In this document: positions 37,835 to 49,803 of the stretch, in pieces
How positions within the stretch are numbered: position 1 is the stretch's first letter
Layout: each line of letters opens with the position of its first letter
NCBI RefSeq assembly: GCF_000003195.3
Contig: NC_012879.2
Coordinates: 39,080,565 to 39,144,564, forward strand
Origin: Sorghum bicolor
Taxonomy: Eukaryota; Streptophyta; Magnoliopsida; Poales; Poaceae
Length of the DNA stretch: 64,000 nucleotides
Reading direction: 5' to 3'
The notes under the pieces: model-generated
Seen by the model: only the letters and a program-made list of their open reading frames with translations
Told to the model about the DNA's origin: nothing
The model's database searches: none
Translations under genes and position numbers: made by a program

Positions 37835-40800
37835 ATGTCGATCTCTGACCTCGATCAAGAGAACGTCATCCCTGTGACGGAGGTCAACCTCAAGGATGAG
37901 CAGAAGCAAGCTATTGCCCAAGCCATGGAAGAGTTCAAGCAGCAATGCCTGAGGTCTTTCAGCATAAATAGGAGCGGCGAAGTGGTCCAGAAAGATGCGC
38001 TGCCGGCACCACGGCAGGTCACCTTTGACGCCAATCCTGGCAAGCTACAAGATATGGTTGACAATGCCATCAATCGAGCGTTGATTAACCAAGCTGGTGT
38101 ACTGTCTAATACGGTTTTCAACACCGTGGCAAGAACTTTCAAGGAAGGACAAATCCCGCCAGATTATGTGGGGCCCTCCCATCATCAGCCAACGGCACCA
38201 GAGGTCACGGCTCCATCGGCTGCCTTGACGACTGCAAGTGCACAGTCTGCCGTCCCTCCAAGTACACTGGGGACTACTGGTGCACTATCTATGCCGATGG
38301 CAACCAACCCACAAATGTCAGTTGGGCAGCATAAACTGACAACAGATATGTTGGCATCGGCAATGTCAGGGTTGACTCTTCCTCCCAACTGGTGGGGTTA
38401 TGGTATGCCTCCAGAGTTGACGCCGGAAACATCACAAATAACTGACATGAGGGGCAAAACTCCTATGACATCGGCACCTCCCAATGCGCCGGTGAACCAG
38501 AGTCCTCGGTATACCACAACTACTACTGCAAGGCCTCACACTGGGAATCCTCAAGATTCAATGTTCCAGATGCCCAACGCATCAGCAGAGACAATGCTGA
38601 TGCAACAGAGGCCTATGGCCCAGTCGGGGTATGTCAATTCAACGACGGTACCCAATTACCAATCATCGGCAGCACCTATGCCGATGAACGCTAATAATGG
38701 ATGGCTTGGACAGCAAGCCTTTCCACAATCGCCCCAGCAGGGTTATCAGACTACAGGGTTCCAGCAAGGGCAGGTCTATCCCGGGTTCCAAGGTCAGGGG
38801 ATTCCCAACCAGCCAATAAATTTTGGACAGCAACTCGGAGGACAGCCAATCGGTGGACAGCAGTTTGGTGGTCCGCAGATTGGAGGACAGGTGACCAATA
38901 CAATGTTCCATGCAGATCACGTCCCAAACAGACACGTGGAGGTTCGCCACCAAATGCCAGATCCGCAGCCGCCTCATCGGCAAGATGCCGATGCGTATTG
39001 GGCCGATAAGATTGCTGAAGTAATGAGGGAACAATTTGGGATAAAACCCAAAGTCAACACTTATTCTTATCGGACACCGTATCCTCCAACGTATGATTTG
39101 ATCCCGCTTCCACATCGGTACAAGGTACCGGATTTTACAAAGTTTTCCGGATAGGACGACACGTCAACCATGGAGCATGTCAACAGGTTCATTATTCAAT
39201 GTGGAGAGGCTGGTAACAGGGACGAATTGAGGGTTCGTCTATTTTCATCATCATTGTCTGGATCGGCCTTTACTTGGTTCATATCATTACCTCCCAACTC
39301 AGTAATTACTTGGGCCGATCTAGAGAAGCAATTCCACAAATACTTCTTCTCGGGGGTTCATGAGAAGAAGATCACCGACTTGGTCAAGTTGAGGCAACAT
39401 AATGATGAGTCGGTTGAGGGATTTGTGCAGAGGATATGAGAGGTCAAGAATAAATGCTATAGCCTGGTTCTGGATGATCGGCAGCTAGCCGATTTGGCTT
39501 TCCAGGGTTTGTTGCCACATATCAGGGATAAGTATGCCTCTCAGGAGTTCGAAAGTTTAAGTCATTTGGTGCAGAGGATATCTGATCAAGACATCAAGCC
39601 TTTCGAGCCTAAGAGGGCATGGAATAAGAAAGTGTCATTTGTTGATGAAGCAACAAGCTCAGATTCCGATGAGGAACCAGTAATCGGTTTGGCAGAGTGG
39701 GTAAAAAACAAGAAGCCGATGTCTTGTCCTTTCGGGCAGAAGGAACCAGAGAAGTTTGCCTTTGACACCGCCAAGGCCGATAGGATATTTGACTTTCTAC
39801 TTTAGGAAGGTCAAATCAAACTGTCACCTAACCATGTGATCCCATCGGCAGAAGAGTTGAAGAGGATGAGATATTGCAAGTGGCATAATGCAACTTCACA
39901 TGACACCAACGAGTGCAAAGTATTCAGACAGCAGCTGCAATCGGCTATAGAGTCAGGGAGAATCAAGTTTGACAGTTCCAAAGCCCAGAAGCCGATGAAG
40001 ATAGACCAACATCCTTTCTCGACAAACATGTTGGATGCTAAGGGGAAGGCTAAGGTCTTAACGTCGGAGACAGCTGAGAAGAGTGCATCGGTAGATCCTC
40101 AGCATCAAGTTACTACTGCCGATGCAAGAAGTAAGGGCTTGGTCCAGGAAGGAATTAGCTCAGGAAGGCTTCCTCGATCTGGTATCGTCATAACTCATAG
40201 AAGGCCTCGAGAAAAATGGCAACAACGGGAAGATCGGTATCGGCGCCAGCAGGAAGATTATTAACGGGAAGAAGAAAGACGCCGACAGGAGTGGAATCGG
40301 CACAGGGATCATTGGAATTGTCCATTCTTCATCCATTGTTGGGAGGAAAATATCAAGCTTCCTACTGTCAGAGACTGCCCTGAATGCAACGGTTATGATC
40401 GGTACGATAGGATCGATCGGCATTATCATGATGATGAACGGCGAGCTAATGGGCCGATCAGAGGAAGGGTGTCAGTTCATGACCGGCTGGGGGGCAGATT
40501 CAGTGGGCACAACAGACTTAGTGACCGTGTCCAGTATTTTCCCAGGAACCAAGAGGAGCTCGAAGTAATGGCTGATGCGCGGGTTCCCGATGAATTCATA
40601 TTTTGCAGGGATGCTAACACGCATCGTATGGAGTCAAGGGAGAACCGACGCCCGACGGCAAGGCAAAGGCCACTTCCTCCATGGTGCCCTCGAGGATTAA
40701 CCAAGACACAGAAAAGGAGATTGCAACGAGAAAGGCAAGAGGAGCTAAACAAGGGAGAGAACTCTGGAAGTCGGCAACCGTCAGACACTAAGAGGGAAGG

Positions 40801-41461
40801 TCCATCGGCAGGCGTCAACATGGTCTTCATGTTGCCGATGGAGTTTCTTGCACCAGCCAGTGACGATGAGTTGGAATTTTCTGATCAGATAGCTCAGTTG
40901 GCTCTGGATCCGATGACGGCTATCTTTGAGAAACCTGCCGATGACGAGAGGCAGCATCTTAAAGCTTTGTTCCTCAAAGGAAGGGTTGATGGGCAGCCAA
41001 TGACCAAGATCCTAGTTGATGGTGGAGCTGCTATTAATATTATGCCGTATGCAGTATATCGGAAGCTTGGGAAAGGGGATCAAGATTTGACCAAGACCGA
41101 TATGATGCTCAAAGACTTTGAAGGAAACGTGTCTCCAGAGTTGACCATCGGCAGCAAAACCTTGCCGACAACTTTTTTCGTGATCAGCGGAAAAGGTGCC
41201 TACAATTTATTATTGGGGAGAGATTGGATTCATCCCAATTGTTGTGTCCCATCTACAATGCATCAGTGCTTGGTTCAGTGGGTAGGTGACAAGATTGAGA
41301 TCGTCCCAGGAGATTCTTCTTATGTTATCGCATCGGCAGAAGCGGATACTTACGAAAGGACCAGGTGCATTTCAGGAGAAGTTTGGGAGAAAGATTTTCT
41401 CAAAGTTGCCGATTATGAGATTCCACCGATCCAAGCAGTCGGTTCTGACGACGGTTTTTAA
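37835..41461 (+). pseudogene. gag-protease frame of element B (four in-frame stops)
   Basis: One frame runs from ATG 37835 to TAA 41459-41461. The N-terminal third is rich in Gln, Pro, Gly, Thr and Met, with a GGQ-type low-complexity stretch near 38825-38895. The capsid-like domain (MEHVNRF, FTWFISLPPNSV, WADLEKQF) spans about 39150-39600. A zinc-binding region, CKWHNATSHDTNEC, lies near 39876-39920, and a basic linker follows. The protease has DGGAAIN with its Asp codon at 41018-41020 and LLLGRDW near 41208. Stops at 39152 (TAG), 39437 (TGA), 39803 (TAG) and 40262 (TAA) break it. Each fits loss of a C in CAG, CGA or CAA. The next frame starts in the overlap TAATG. Confidence 0.82.
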
Positions 41462-43340
41462 TGGATAGATTCGCCGATGATGGAAAATTAGGCCAGGGAT
41501 TCACATCGGCCGATGATTTGGTAGAAGTAGATATAGGTAGTCGTGATAAGCCTAGGCCTACTTTTATTAGTGCTAAATTAGATCCTGAGTGTAAGCGACA
41601 ATTGACTAGTTTGTTAAAGGAATATAAAGATTGCTTTGCTTGGGATTATACAGAGATGCCTGGTTTAGACCGATCAATTGTAGAACATCGGTTACCCATC
41701 AAGTCTGGATTTCGGCCATATCAGCAACCAGCCCGCCGATGTAATCCTAACATTCTACCTGATATTAAGGCCGAAATCACTAAACTTATTGAAGCTAAGT
41801 TTATTCGGCAGTGTCGGTATGCCGAATGGATTTCCAATGTTGTTCCAGTTTACAAGAAGAACGGGAAGCTTCGGGTGTGCATTGATTTCAGGAATCTCAA
41901 TAAAGCTACACCGATGGATGGATACCCAATGCCTGTCGCCGATCTACTGGTTGATGCTGCGGCTGGCCATCGGGTCATCAGCTTCATGGATGGCAATGCA
42001 GGTTACAATCAAATATTCATGGCAGAGGAGGATATTCCAAAAACCGCATTCAGGTGTCCTGGTCATGTTGGACTATTTGAATGGATAGTCATGACTTTTG
42101 GGTTAAAGAATGCTGGTGCTACTTATCAAAGGGCTATGAATTTTATGTTTCATGAGTTCATCGGCAAGCTCGTAGAGATTTATATTGATGATGTGGTGGT
42201 TAAGTCTGGAGATTTCTCAAAGCATCTTGCCGATTTACGAAAAGTGTTGGAGTGCACAAGGAAGCATGGATTGAAGATGAATCCCAACAAGTGTGCATTT
42301 GGCGTATCGGCAGGGCAGTTTCTTGGTTTCATGGTACATCAGAGGGGTATTGAAATTAGTCGAAGATCTATTGATGCCATCAATAAAATAGTGGCCCCTA
42401 CCAATAAAACCGAGCTCCAATCCTTGATCGGCAAGGTAAATTTTATCAGAAGATTTATATCGAATTTATCTAGGAGGATTCGTGCTTTCAGTCCTCTTCT
42501 TAAATTGAAAGCCGATCAAGAGTTTGTTTGGGGAGAAGAACAGCAGTTGGTTCTGGATGAAATCAAGAAGTATCTAGTAAATCCTCCAGTTTTAGTTCCA
42601 CCTCAACAAGGGAAGCCCTTCAAATTGTATTTATCTACCAATGGATAGGTTATCGGTTCAGCTTTAGTTCAAGAATTTGAAGGGAAAGAGAGGGTAATTT
42701 ATTATTTGAGTAGGAGGTTGATTGATGCTGAAACCAGGTATTCGGCCATTGAGAAACTGTGCTTATGCTTATATTTTTCATGTATCAAGCTGAGACATTA
42801 CCTGTTATCGGCCGAATGCACTGTTGTTTGCAAAGATGACGTGGTCCGATACATGCTATCTATGCCGATTATGAGTGGTAGGATCGGTAAATGGATTTTA
42901 GCGCTGTCGGAGTTCGATTTGCGTTACGAATCGGCTAAGGCAGTCAAAGGGCAGATTATGGCCGATTTTGTGACTCAACATTGCGGTCTAGTGGAAACCT
43001 TGGAAATTGCACCCTGGACGCTCTTCTTTGATGGATCTACCTGTGACCGGGGGGCAGGAATCGGCATTGTATTAGTTTCTCCTAAGGGGAGGAAGTATGA
43101 GTTTTCCTTGCCGATTGTTGCTACATCAACAAATAATCAGGCTGAGTATCAAGCTCTGATCAAGGGATTGGAGTTGTTAAGAGAAGTTCGTGCTGATGCT
43201 GTTGAAATATTCGGGGATTCTATGTTGGTTATAAATCAATTGGCCGGAAGCTATGAATGCCGAAGTGAAGTTCTCATAACCTATTTCGAGAGAAGTATGC
43301 AACTGTTAAAGGAATTCAAGGACTTCCGATTGGAGCATGT
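41461..43340 (+). pseudogene. pol of element B: RT, RNase H and archaeal-type RNase H (truncated)
   Basis: The frame starts at an ATG overlapping the gag-protease stop and lies in the -1 frame relative to it. RT motifs are clear: the KLRVCIDFRNLNKAT region, FGLKNAGATYQRAM, and YIDD at 42181-42192. A first RNase H domain follows (about 42600-42990), where the usual catalytic Asp position reads STNG. A TAG at 42646-42648 interrupts it. A second RNase H from about 43018 has FFDGS, NNQAEYQAL and FGDSMLV, the archaeal-type RNase H that marks Tat-lineage elements. Authentic sequence ends at about LEHV (43340). The frame stays open to 43443 only because it reads the antisense of the neighbouring integrase relic. 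There is no integrase. Confidence 0.85.
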
Positions 43341-44322
43341 TGAGCCACCTTTTCCCGAACTTGTTCAACCGATTGAAGATCTTGGGCTTGAGACCCTGGA
43401 GGATCATGACGTTGGCACGTTGCACCTGCCCATTGGTCCTTAGATAAGCCACTGCCGCCCAATCCACACATATGTGGTGTTTGTAGCAGAAAACTAGGAA
43501 CTTCTGACCGGTGAACTACGTGCCATTGTCCATGATAATGGAGTTGGGGACTCCAAATCGATGGATGATGTCTGTAAAAAATAGCATGGCCTTGTCGGAC
43601 CTAATCTTGGTGATGGGGTGGACTTCAATCCACTTATAAAACTTGTCGATTGCGACCAATAAGTGGGTGAAGCCCCAGGGCACCTTCTGCAGAGGTCCAA
43701 CAAGGTCAAGGCCCTAGACGGCGAAGGGTCAAGTGATGGGGATCGTTTGTAGAGCCTGGGCCGGGAGGTGGGTCTTCCGTGCATAGAACTGGCAGCCCTC
43801 ACAGGTCCAAACAATCTCCATGGCGTCTACCACGGCGGTGGGCCATTAGAAGCCTTGACGAAAGGCATTTCCTACCAGCTACCGAGTGGATATCATGAAG
43901 AAGTTCAGTTCCCACTTGGTGGGTGATGCACCGCATGATGACACCTGAGCGGCTGCGTTTGTACAACTCACCGTTGATGAGGATGAAAGCCTTGGCATGG
44001 CAAGCTAGTCGTCGCGCCTTGGCTTGGTCCTAGTGGAGAGTCCCATCAACAAGAAACTGCAGATACATAAAACGATAGTCCGGCAGGTCATCGGGCGTAG
44101 GTCCCTTAGGCTCGATGTGCATGGCCTCAGGCTTAGGAGTCGCGGAGGCCTCAGAGCAAGAAGCGGGGTCAGCTGAGGAATGACCCATACCTCCGTCTTC
44201 TATATGGTCGACGGAGGGCTTGTGGAGGTCACTGACAAAGACGTTCGAGGGGACCGTGGCCCGCTCGAATGCCATCTTTGCAAGTGCGTCGGCGGCTTTG
44301 TTGTCTTTCCTCAACACATGGT
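43341..44322 (-). pseudogene. Old Tat-type element: end of RNase H, linker and integrase relic
   Basis: Read on the minus strand from 44322, the sequence continues the RNase H of the piece ending at 53608 (HVLRKDNKAADALAKM), then a linker, then an integrase core with VAIDKFYKWIE, HRFGVPNSII, MDNGT and RTNGQ. Stops interrupt it, for example TAG after MDNGT where glutamine is expected. It is cut at 43341 by the junction with element B. The first half of this element lies at 53608-55486, separated only by the insertion of C. Its antisense gene lies at 3668-11136. Confidence 0.78.
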
Positions 44323-45835
44323 TGTTGACACTAGCTAACACCACTTAGATACTAGGTTGTCATCCCTAGCATGGCGCTAGAGTGTACAAAGGTATTTATA
44401 AATGTAAAGGCTCTTTAGAAAATAATCTATTCTATCAGCAAGCGCACAGATAAAACACCTCATTGTAGCATTTCACCAGGATAAGTATTCCAGGTATCGT
44501 TATTTATAATTTTGCTCTAGGGATCTAAAGAAGATGGAATCAAATCAAAGGGGCAAAATCTATCAAGGCATAGACTAGAGATAAACTTGCAAGAACATGA
44601 TTACTAATGAGAAACTCGTCACACAGTCACTTACTTTAGCAGGGGGTAAACCATAAAGATAATGATAATAAAGTATAAGTTCATGGGTAGATAACACAGC
44701 GATTAGAAAATAGACTACTCCTCATATATGTAGGTGATGTCGGAATAGCTAGAGAATGGATTCTAAGTTATCTACTAACTACTAAGTCATAATCTACTCT
44801 AGTTATCTACAAGATCATATATAGCATAAAAGACTCTTCATTCATGTATAAGGAACTTTGATAAAGTAAATCAGAACATCACATGACTTACTCCACAATA
44901 CCGGTTCGGCCAGTCCTATCAACGGAGGGTGGACTATATAAGAATCAACGAAGCTGTCACTATCGCGAACTACCACACGACCCGGCCAATAGGATACATT
45001 TACAGATAAATAACATCTAAGCACCACGCTCACATGTGGTCTATCACCTAACTCCCTCGCGTCAAGAGCTAAGCGCTTTGCAAACTTATACATAAACTCA
45101 TTATCAATCATAACTATATCAAATATAGAACTAGAGCAAACTAAGAACATAATAATTAGAGACATAATGCAATTAGAACAATAGAATTAGAGAAAGATAT
45201 AAATAATACCAATCTTTATTACCGAAGATCCGAATCCAGAGCGTAATGCTCTACTTCTCTAATTGCTATCTAATCAACCTCTAAACTTGAAGGATTAGGG
45301 AGTAGCTAATTCTAATTCTCTGTGGGAGAGAGATCTAAACCCTAACTTTGATGGCTACCTCTGAATAATGATTTCTCCTCTCTCCTCCAGGGGCCAGGGG
45401 GTCTGGTTTTATAGTTCCCTCAAGTGAACGTGAGCCATTGGATCAAACCGACATAGATTGTATGGTTTAGAATGATCCTTTAGGTCGGTGGAGCGTTGTC
45501 GCGAGAGAGAGTCCTCATCCAACTCCTGGCCAGGGCGGGCGCCCAAGGGGGGTGGGCGGCCGCCCAGCTCCCGAGCCCGAATTGTGTCCCGTTCGTTCCC
45601 GTGGCTTCTGGATCCTTCTAGATTGAGGAAAATTGCGCGGCACGTAATTATCTTGTTGTAAACATGACATGTGGGCCTTCTCTCCATATTTTCTGATAAA
45701 CCCCTGCAGAAATAGATAAACACCAAAACTCGTGGAATTCTGTCAGATAAGACCCTAATTCTAGATGTTTGTTTCATATTGATCCTTTTCTATGTTTATT
45801 TGATTATTAATTTTAGTACTTAAGGACCGTCAACA
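44323..45835 (-). repeat. 3' LTR of element C
   Basis: 1513 bases. On the minus strand it starts TGTTGACGGTCC at 45835 and ends TGTCAACA at 44323. It has a TATA box equivalent to that of D near 45407-45413, and a U3 frame open from 45777 to 45409. GGGCGGGCGCCC-type palindromic sequence lies near 45535-45570. Confidence 0.9.
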
Positions 45836-45851
45836 AACTCCCCCAAGCTTA
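45836..45851 (-). other. Polypurine tract of element C
   Basis: On the minus strand, TAAGCTTGGGGGAGTT directly precedes the 3' LTR. Confidence 0.85.
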
Positions 45852-47371
45852 CCCTTTGCTCGTCCCTGAGCAAATAGCTAAACTTAGACGGATCAGGAGT
45901 TGCTTCGATGTTTTCTTTCCTGACAGGCACACATGCTTTTACATTCTTCTAGATTAAAGTGAAGTGTTATGAAGTTTTGTACCTGCACTTAAGTCTTAAG
46001 TAATCGAAAGACAAAATAGTTAAGTCAAGCACTATCCCTCCTGTCTATACTTCACCTTTGTTCTAGAGTTTTTCATAAGTTTTCAAAATAAAATTCAGAG
46101 TTCCCAACAATGATTCTCTCAAGTCTCTCTATATGTGGTATTTGTGGATCCTTACCATAATGTCACTTACCTATAGCTAATGGAATATTTAAGTGGAGCT
46201 CATAGGAGTGGAAAACAGCTCATACATATGTTGTCTAATCGAGCCATGGATCCAAAGGAACTCAGCATATAATTAAATCAAGATGTGCATGTGTGATGGA
46301 GTAAATGATAATGATGGTGAAAATGTATAAGTGATAATAAAATTTACTTCTCATTGCTCCTCATATTGCTATCTCTCCTCCTCTTTGATCTTTGCTTTGG
46401 GAGAACATGGGCTATCTCTTTTTTTTCAGGTGGGTATTGGATACCCCTAATTCTACTGTCGGACACTTGTCCATTTTTTCCGCTCAAGTGGGCATCTTTG
46501 TACCCCTAATTCTACTTCGGACACTTGTCCATTTTTACCTCTCGTCTCACTCTTTTTCTTTCTTTATCGAGGTTCCGGGCACAACCCTTTTTATTTCCTC
46601 GTATATTTTTGCATAACCCATGCCTCTTCTGCATTGAATCTTTTTAGAGAGAGAAAATAACAATACTCGGGACAGTGAGTGATAATATTTTTAGCAATTT
46701 TAATGATTGATGATGAATGCTGTGGTAGATGTGTGCAAGTGAATATCTTAATTTAACCACATGAAAAGCTCCTAAGGGTCTACACAGCTCGATCAAACTC
46801 AATGTAAATATAGTAAAAGATGTTATAGCAAGTATGGCTGTGGTAGGTAGTTTTGTTATGCTAGGAACTCATCATGTGATTTGTAAGTTTTCAAAAATAA
46901 ATCTCCAGAACTTAGTGTAGTAGGAACAAGATAAACAGCAGCTCAACTTTATATCATGCCTTTCTCTTACCTAGACTTTAGTTTTATGCTTCCCAAAGAT
47001 AGTGAGTTTAGTTTTAGTAATTCCTGGAAGAACTCTAATATAAAAGCTAGGTACTTGTAAGTAAGCAAACAGAGCAACTATTCATCATTTCCATCATGCA
47101 TATTTTTGGTCTTTATTTTTATTTTTTTTAGAGATTAAACTTACCAGAAAAATAAAGCACACTTATCTACACACTCTTTTTATTTTGTTTTCATGTTTAT
47201 TAAAGTGCAGTGAATTAAAGCAAGCAAGAAAATATTTATTTGGTTTTCTAAGTTTTTCCTTTTAAGATAAATTAAATACTAAGACAGAATAGAATAAATA
47301 AGAAGAGCAAATAAAAACTTACTTGATAAATTTAGGGAGGAACTCCCCCAAGCTGGATGTTGCCGTCGGTC
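45852..47371 (-). other. Non-coding 3' interior of element C
   Basis: AT-rich sequence between the last coding frame and the 3' polypurine tract. Near its start on the minus strand lies CAGCTTGGGGGAG (47343-47355), followed by a complementary C-run. At 46427-46550 there are two copies of the block containing GGACAAGTGTCC (46461-46472 and 46519-46530), which also occurs once in D and twice in A. No protein is credible here. Confidence 0.6.
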
Positions 47372-48928
47372 TTACCCGATGTTCCAGAACCGCATCATGG
47401 TTGTGATGTTGTCGTTCATTGTTGTTGTATCTTGTCTCAGCTCTTCTACTGCAGCGGCATGGTCCTGGTTCTATTATTGTTGCTCTTCCAGGAGTCTTCC
47501 ATGTTCTGCTTGCGTGTTCTGAATGTCGAGGAGGGTGTTGTCGGTACGAGTGAAGAAAGCACCGGCCTCTTGGTAGTAGTCATTCGTGAAAGCGTAGGAG
47601 GCGTCGGAGTATCGTCCTGCATCAAATTGGGGCGGAGGTCTGGATCCTGAAGCTCCATATGGATCAGTGGAGTACCTGCCCGTATGAAAAGGCGGGTTTG
47701 TCCACTGGTGATCTTGGCTCTCCGGCCATGTCTCCTCTGTTGGCTCTTGTGGTTGCGCATGACGAGCCCATGGGTCTTGAAGGACTCGTGGATTGTAATC
47801 ACAATAATGCAGGTGCGCTGCTTCTTCTGGTCTAGGGTCAGCTCCATACCAAGTGCGTTCTCGGTGAGTGGTTATCCTTTCAGATGCCACTCGCTGTGGA
47901 GTTCTCTGGTTCACTGGTGTTGCTGCAATCTCAATCAAAAAGTTTTGCACAGCGTAGAGGCCAAGGTTCGGGTTAGGTAACCGAATCTTGCCTTTATCAT
48001 CATATAGCATATACATTATATTCCCCTATTTCTTTAACATCCGAGCTTGTCTAAATGTGTCATAGCCATGATAAATTCTAAATTCTTCTATGAAGTCCAA
48101 TGATGAGTTTTCTAGTAAGTGAAGATTAGTGGCTAGACGAGTGATAAGTGAAGTACATCCTACTGGTCCCTAAAGACTAGGTATACTAAGCCTAAGTGAA
48201 ACTAATAGTGTAACAGGTGAAGTAGGTACTTTACTAATAGCAGCATATAAAAGTTGTAAATCTCCTACTCTTACTTTCCTAATATCATCGCGATAGAAAA
48301 GATTGTACCCAAGCCATTTGTGAAACATCCTGAGAGTGGGGTGTTCCATGTCACTGGTTCGGGCTTGACTGTAAAAATTATCTCTAGATATTTCTCTCCA
48401 AAACTGGTGTCTCTCAAAATTGGGTAAATCGGAGTCAATGTTCAGGATGCATCTTGAAGAGAAACCAAGATGGTCGCTCAGCTCTCTCCAAGATAACATA
48501 ATTTCCTGTTTAAACATCCGAAAAACAATTCCCCCCTCATAGTATTGTAAAGTGCAAAGAAATTCGAGGGTGAGAAGACGAGAACCCAGCTCAGTTATAT
48601 TCCAAAAATTTGTCCAACCCATCATTTGAAAAATTAAGTCAAATTCAGTGTCCATACCTGTTTCTCGTAGTAGGATTGGATCGATAGTAGGAGTGCGAAT
48701 GAAATCTTTGTTCTTCAATTGCTGATAAACTTCCTTCTCTCTTCGGGTCTTCAGTCCAAGGTCTCCTATCTTGAGAAGGACCTTGACTTGCTGGCCTAAT
48801 GAAGATGATGGAGCTTGTGTGGGTGTCGGATCGACGCTCAGCTCTGATGGCTGTGAGGAGTGTCGGGTTGAACTCCTTGTACCAATGTTCTTAAGAGCCT
48901 TCCCTGCATTCTTCACCTTCTTAAACAT
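47372..48928 (-). pseudogene. ATHILA-ORF1-like extra gene of element C (four in-frame stops)
   Basis: The frame starts at ATG 48926-48928, one base after a splice-acceptor-like TTTTGTTTGCAG. It begins MFKKVKNAGKALKNIG, continues through a Ser/Pro/Thr-rich linker, and enters a globular region with GMDTEFDLIFQ, LTLEFLCTL, WRELSDHLGF and FWREISRD. This pattern resembles the Arabidopsis retrotransposon ORF-1 (ATHILA) family. A Pro/Gln/Tyr-rich region (47560-47900) and a Gln-rich tail follow. Stops at 48170 (TAG), about 48026 (TAG) and a TAA TAG pair at 47471-47476 interrupt a frame that otherwise reads through to TAA 47372-47374. Upstream at 49269-49275 is a convincing TATA box. The role of this family is unknown. 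I see no signal peptide or membrane segment, so an envelope role is not supported. Confidence 0.72.
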
Positions 48929-49803
48929 CCTGCAAACAAAAGTTGGCAAAAACACAACTAGTGGAAAATGTGAGATAAAATGTTAGTGGTTAGCTGTCCG
49001 GAGTGTCAGTAGTCCAGGGGTTAATCGTTCAAGACAAGTTTCTATTTTGGTAGAGCCTCCCCCTAAACAACTTTTACTTCCGCTTGGACAGCGGGATCAC
49101 TATTTGCTAGGTGACAATCACTTTCTCAAAAGAACTCCAACCTTCCCTTCCACTCTCCGCTTTCTCTCTACTCTATTCTCTTCACTACAAGAACTCCTTC
49201 TCGGGAAACTGAGATTTGTGTGGTTTTCTGAAGTGTTTGTGTGAAGAGAAGGGGAGCTGAAGGTGGGCTTTTATAGGCTGAGCAGGGGACAGGGCGGGCG
49301 CCCACTTGTGGTGTCCATCCTGGGTGTGCCTCCTCCACTTGCTTCCTTGCTTTGATCTCACGCAGAATAATGTTGTGTTGGTGGTGGTTGGACGGTGGAA
49401 AGATGTCAGGTGAGTGGAAACATATTGGTGGATGAAATTATGTGATGGGATATATGTGAGGTGAAGTGTATGACATGTGGGACCCAAAGAGTGTGGGTCA
49501 TGCTTCTAGAAGATTAATATGATTAAATATAATGCAGGAAAATCTATGAGAATCGAAACTTATTGAAAATGATATTGGAAAATATTTTTGTGCCTCCATA
49601 ATAATTAATAATATGGGTTGTTACACACCACGAATATTATTTATATGGGGCTTTTTGATTATTATAATTATGCTATGACTAATGCAAGAATTAATTATGC
49701 AAGAATTTAAATATGAGAAAAATAATAATGCGGATAAATACCGATTTACCTTCCGGTGAGGGTTTGGGATTTTTAGGTCCCCCAAGCTGGACCTCCAAAT
49801 CTT
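48929..49803 (-). promoter_or_regulatory. Candidate internal promoter, leader and intron of the element C extra gene
   Basis: The gap between protease and extra gene is non-coding but structured. On the minus strand a GGGCGCCCGCCC palindrome (49292-49303), like those in the LTR U3 regions, is followed 16 bases later by TATAAAAG (49268-49275). Pyrimidine- and adenine-rich leader sequence with CTTCTCTTCACACAAACAC comes next, typical of a plant 5' untranslated region. The region ends in TTTTGTTTGCAG|G just before the ATG, so a leader intron is likely. The donor site is uncertain. Confidence 0.55.

Larger units (their letters stand above)
37101..43340 (+). mobile_element. Element B: Tat-type LTR retrotransposon, 3' truncated
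   Basis: A 688-base LTR (TGTTGACACC to GCATCAACA) is followed by a primer-binding site and by gag, protease, RT and RNase H coding sequence. Near 43340 the sequence switches abruptly to the minus-strand integrase of an older Tat element, so the integrase and 3' LTR of B are missing. With the right end lost, no target duplication can be checked. The hexamer GCCGAT/ATCGGC is very frequent throughout (see findings). A solo LTR of the same family and length lies at 56105-56792. Confidence 0.88.

Noticed and set aside
43341..43443. Last 34 codons of the element B pol frame
   Set aside because: This is the antisense of the neighbouring minus-strand integrase relic, read by accident across the junction.
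47372..48928. Envelope-like protein in element C
   Set aside because: Athila elements often carry an env-like gene, but no signal peptide, transmembrane segment or fusion-peptide-like stretch is visible here. Similarity to ATHILA ORF-1 is the better reading.
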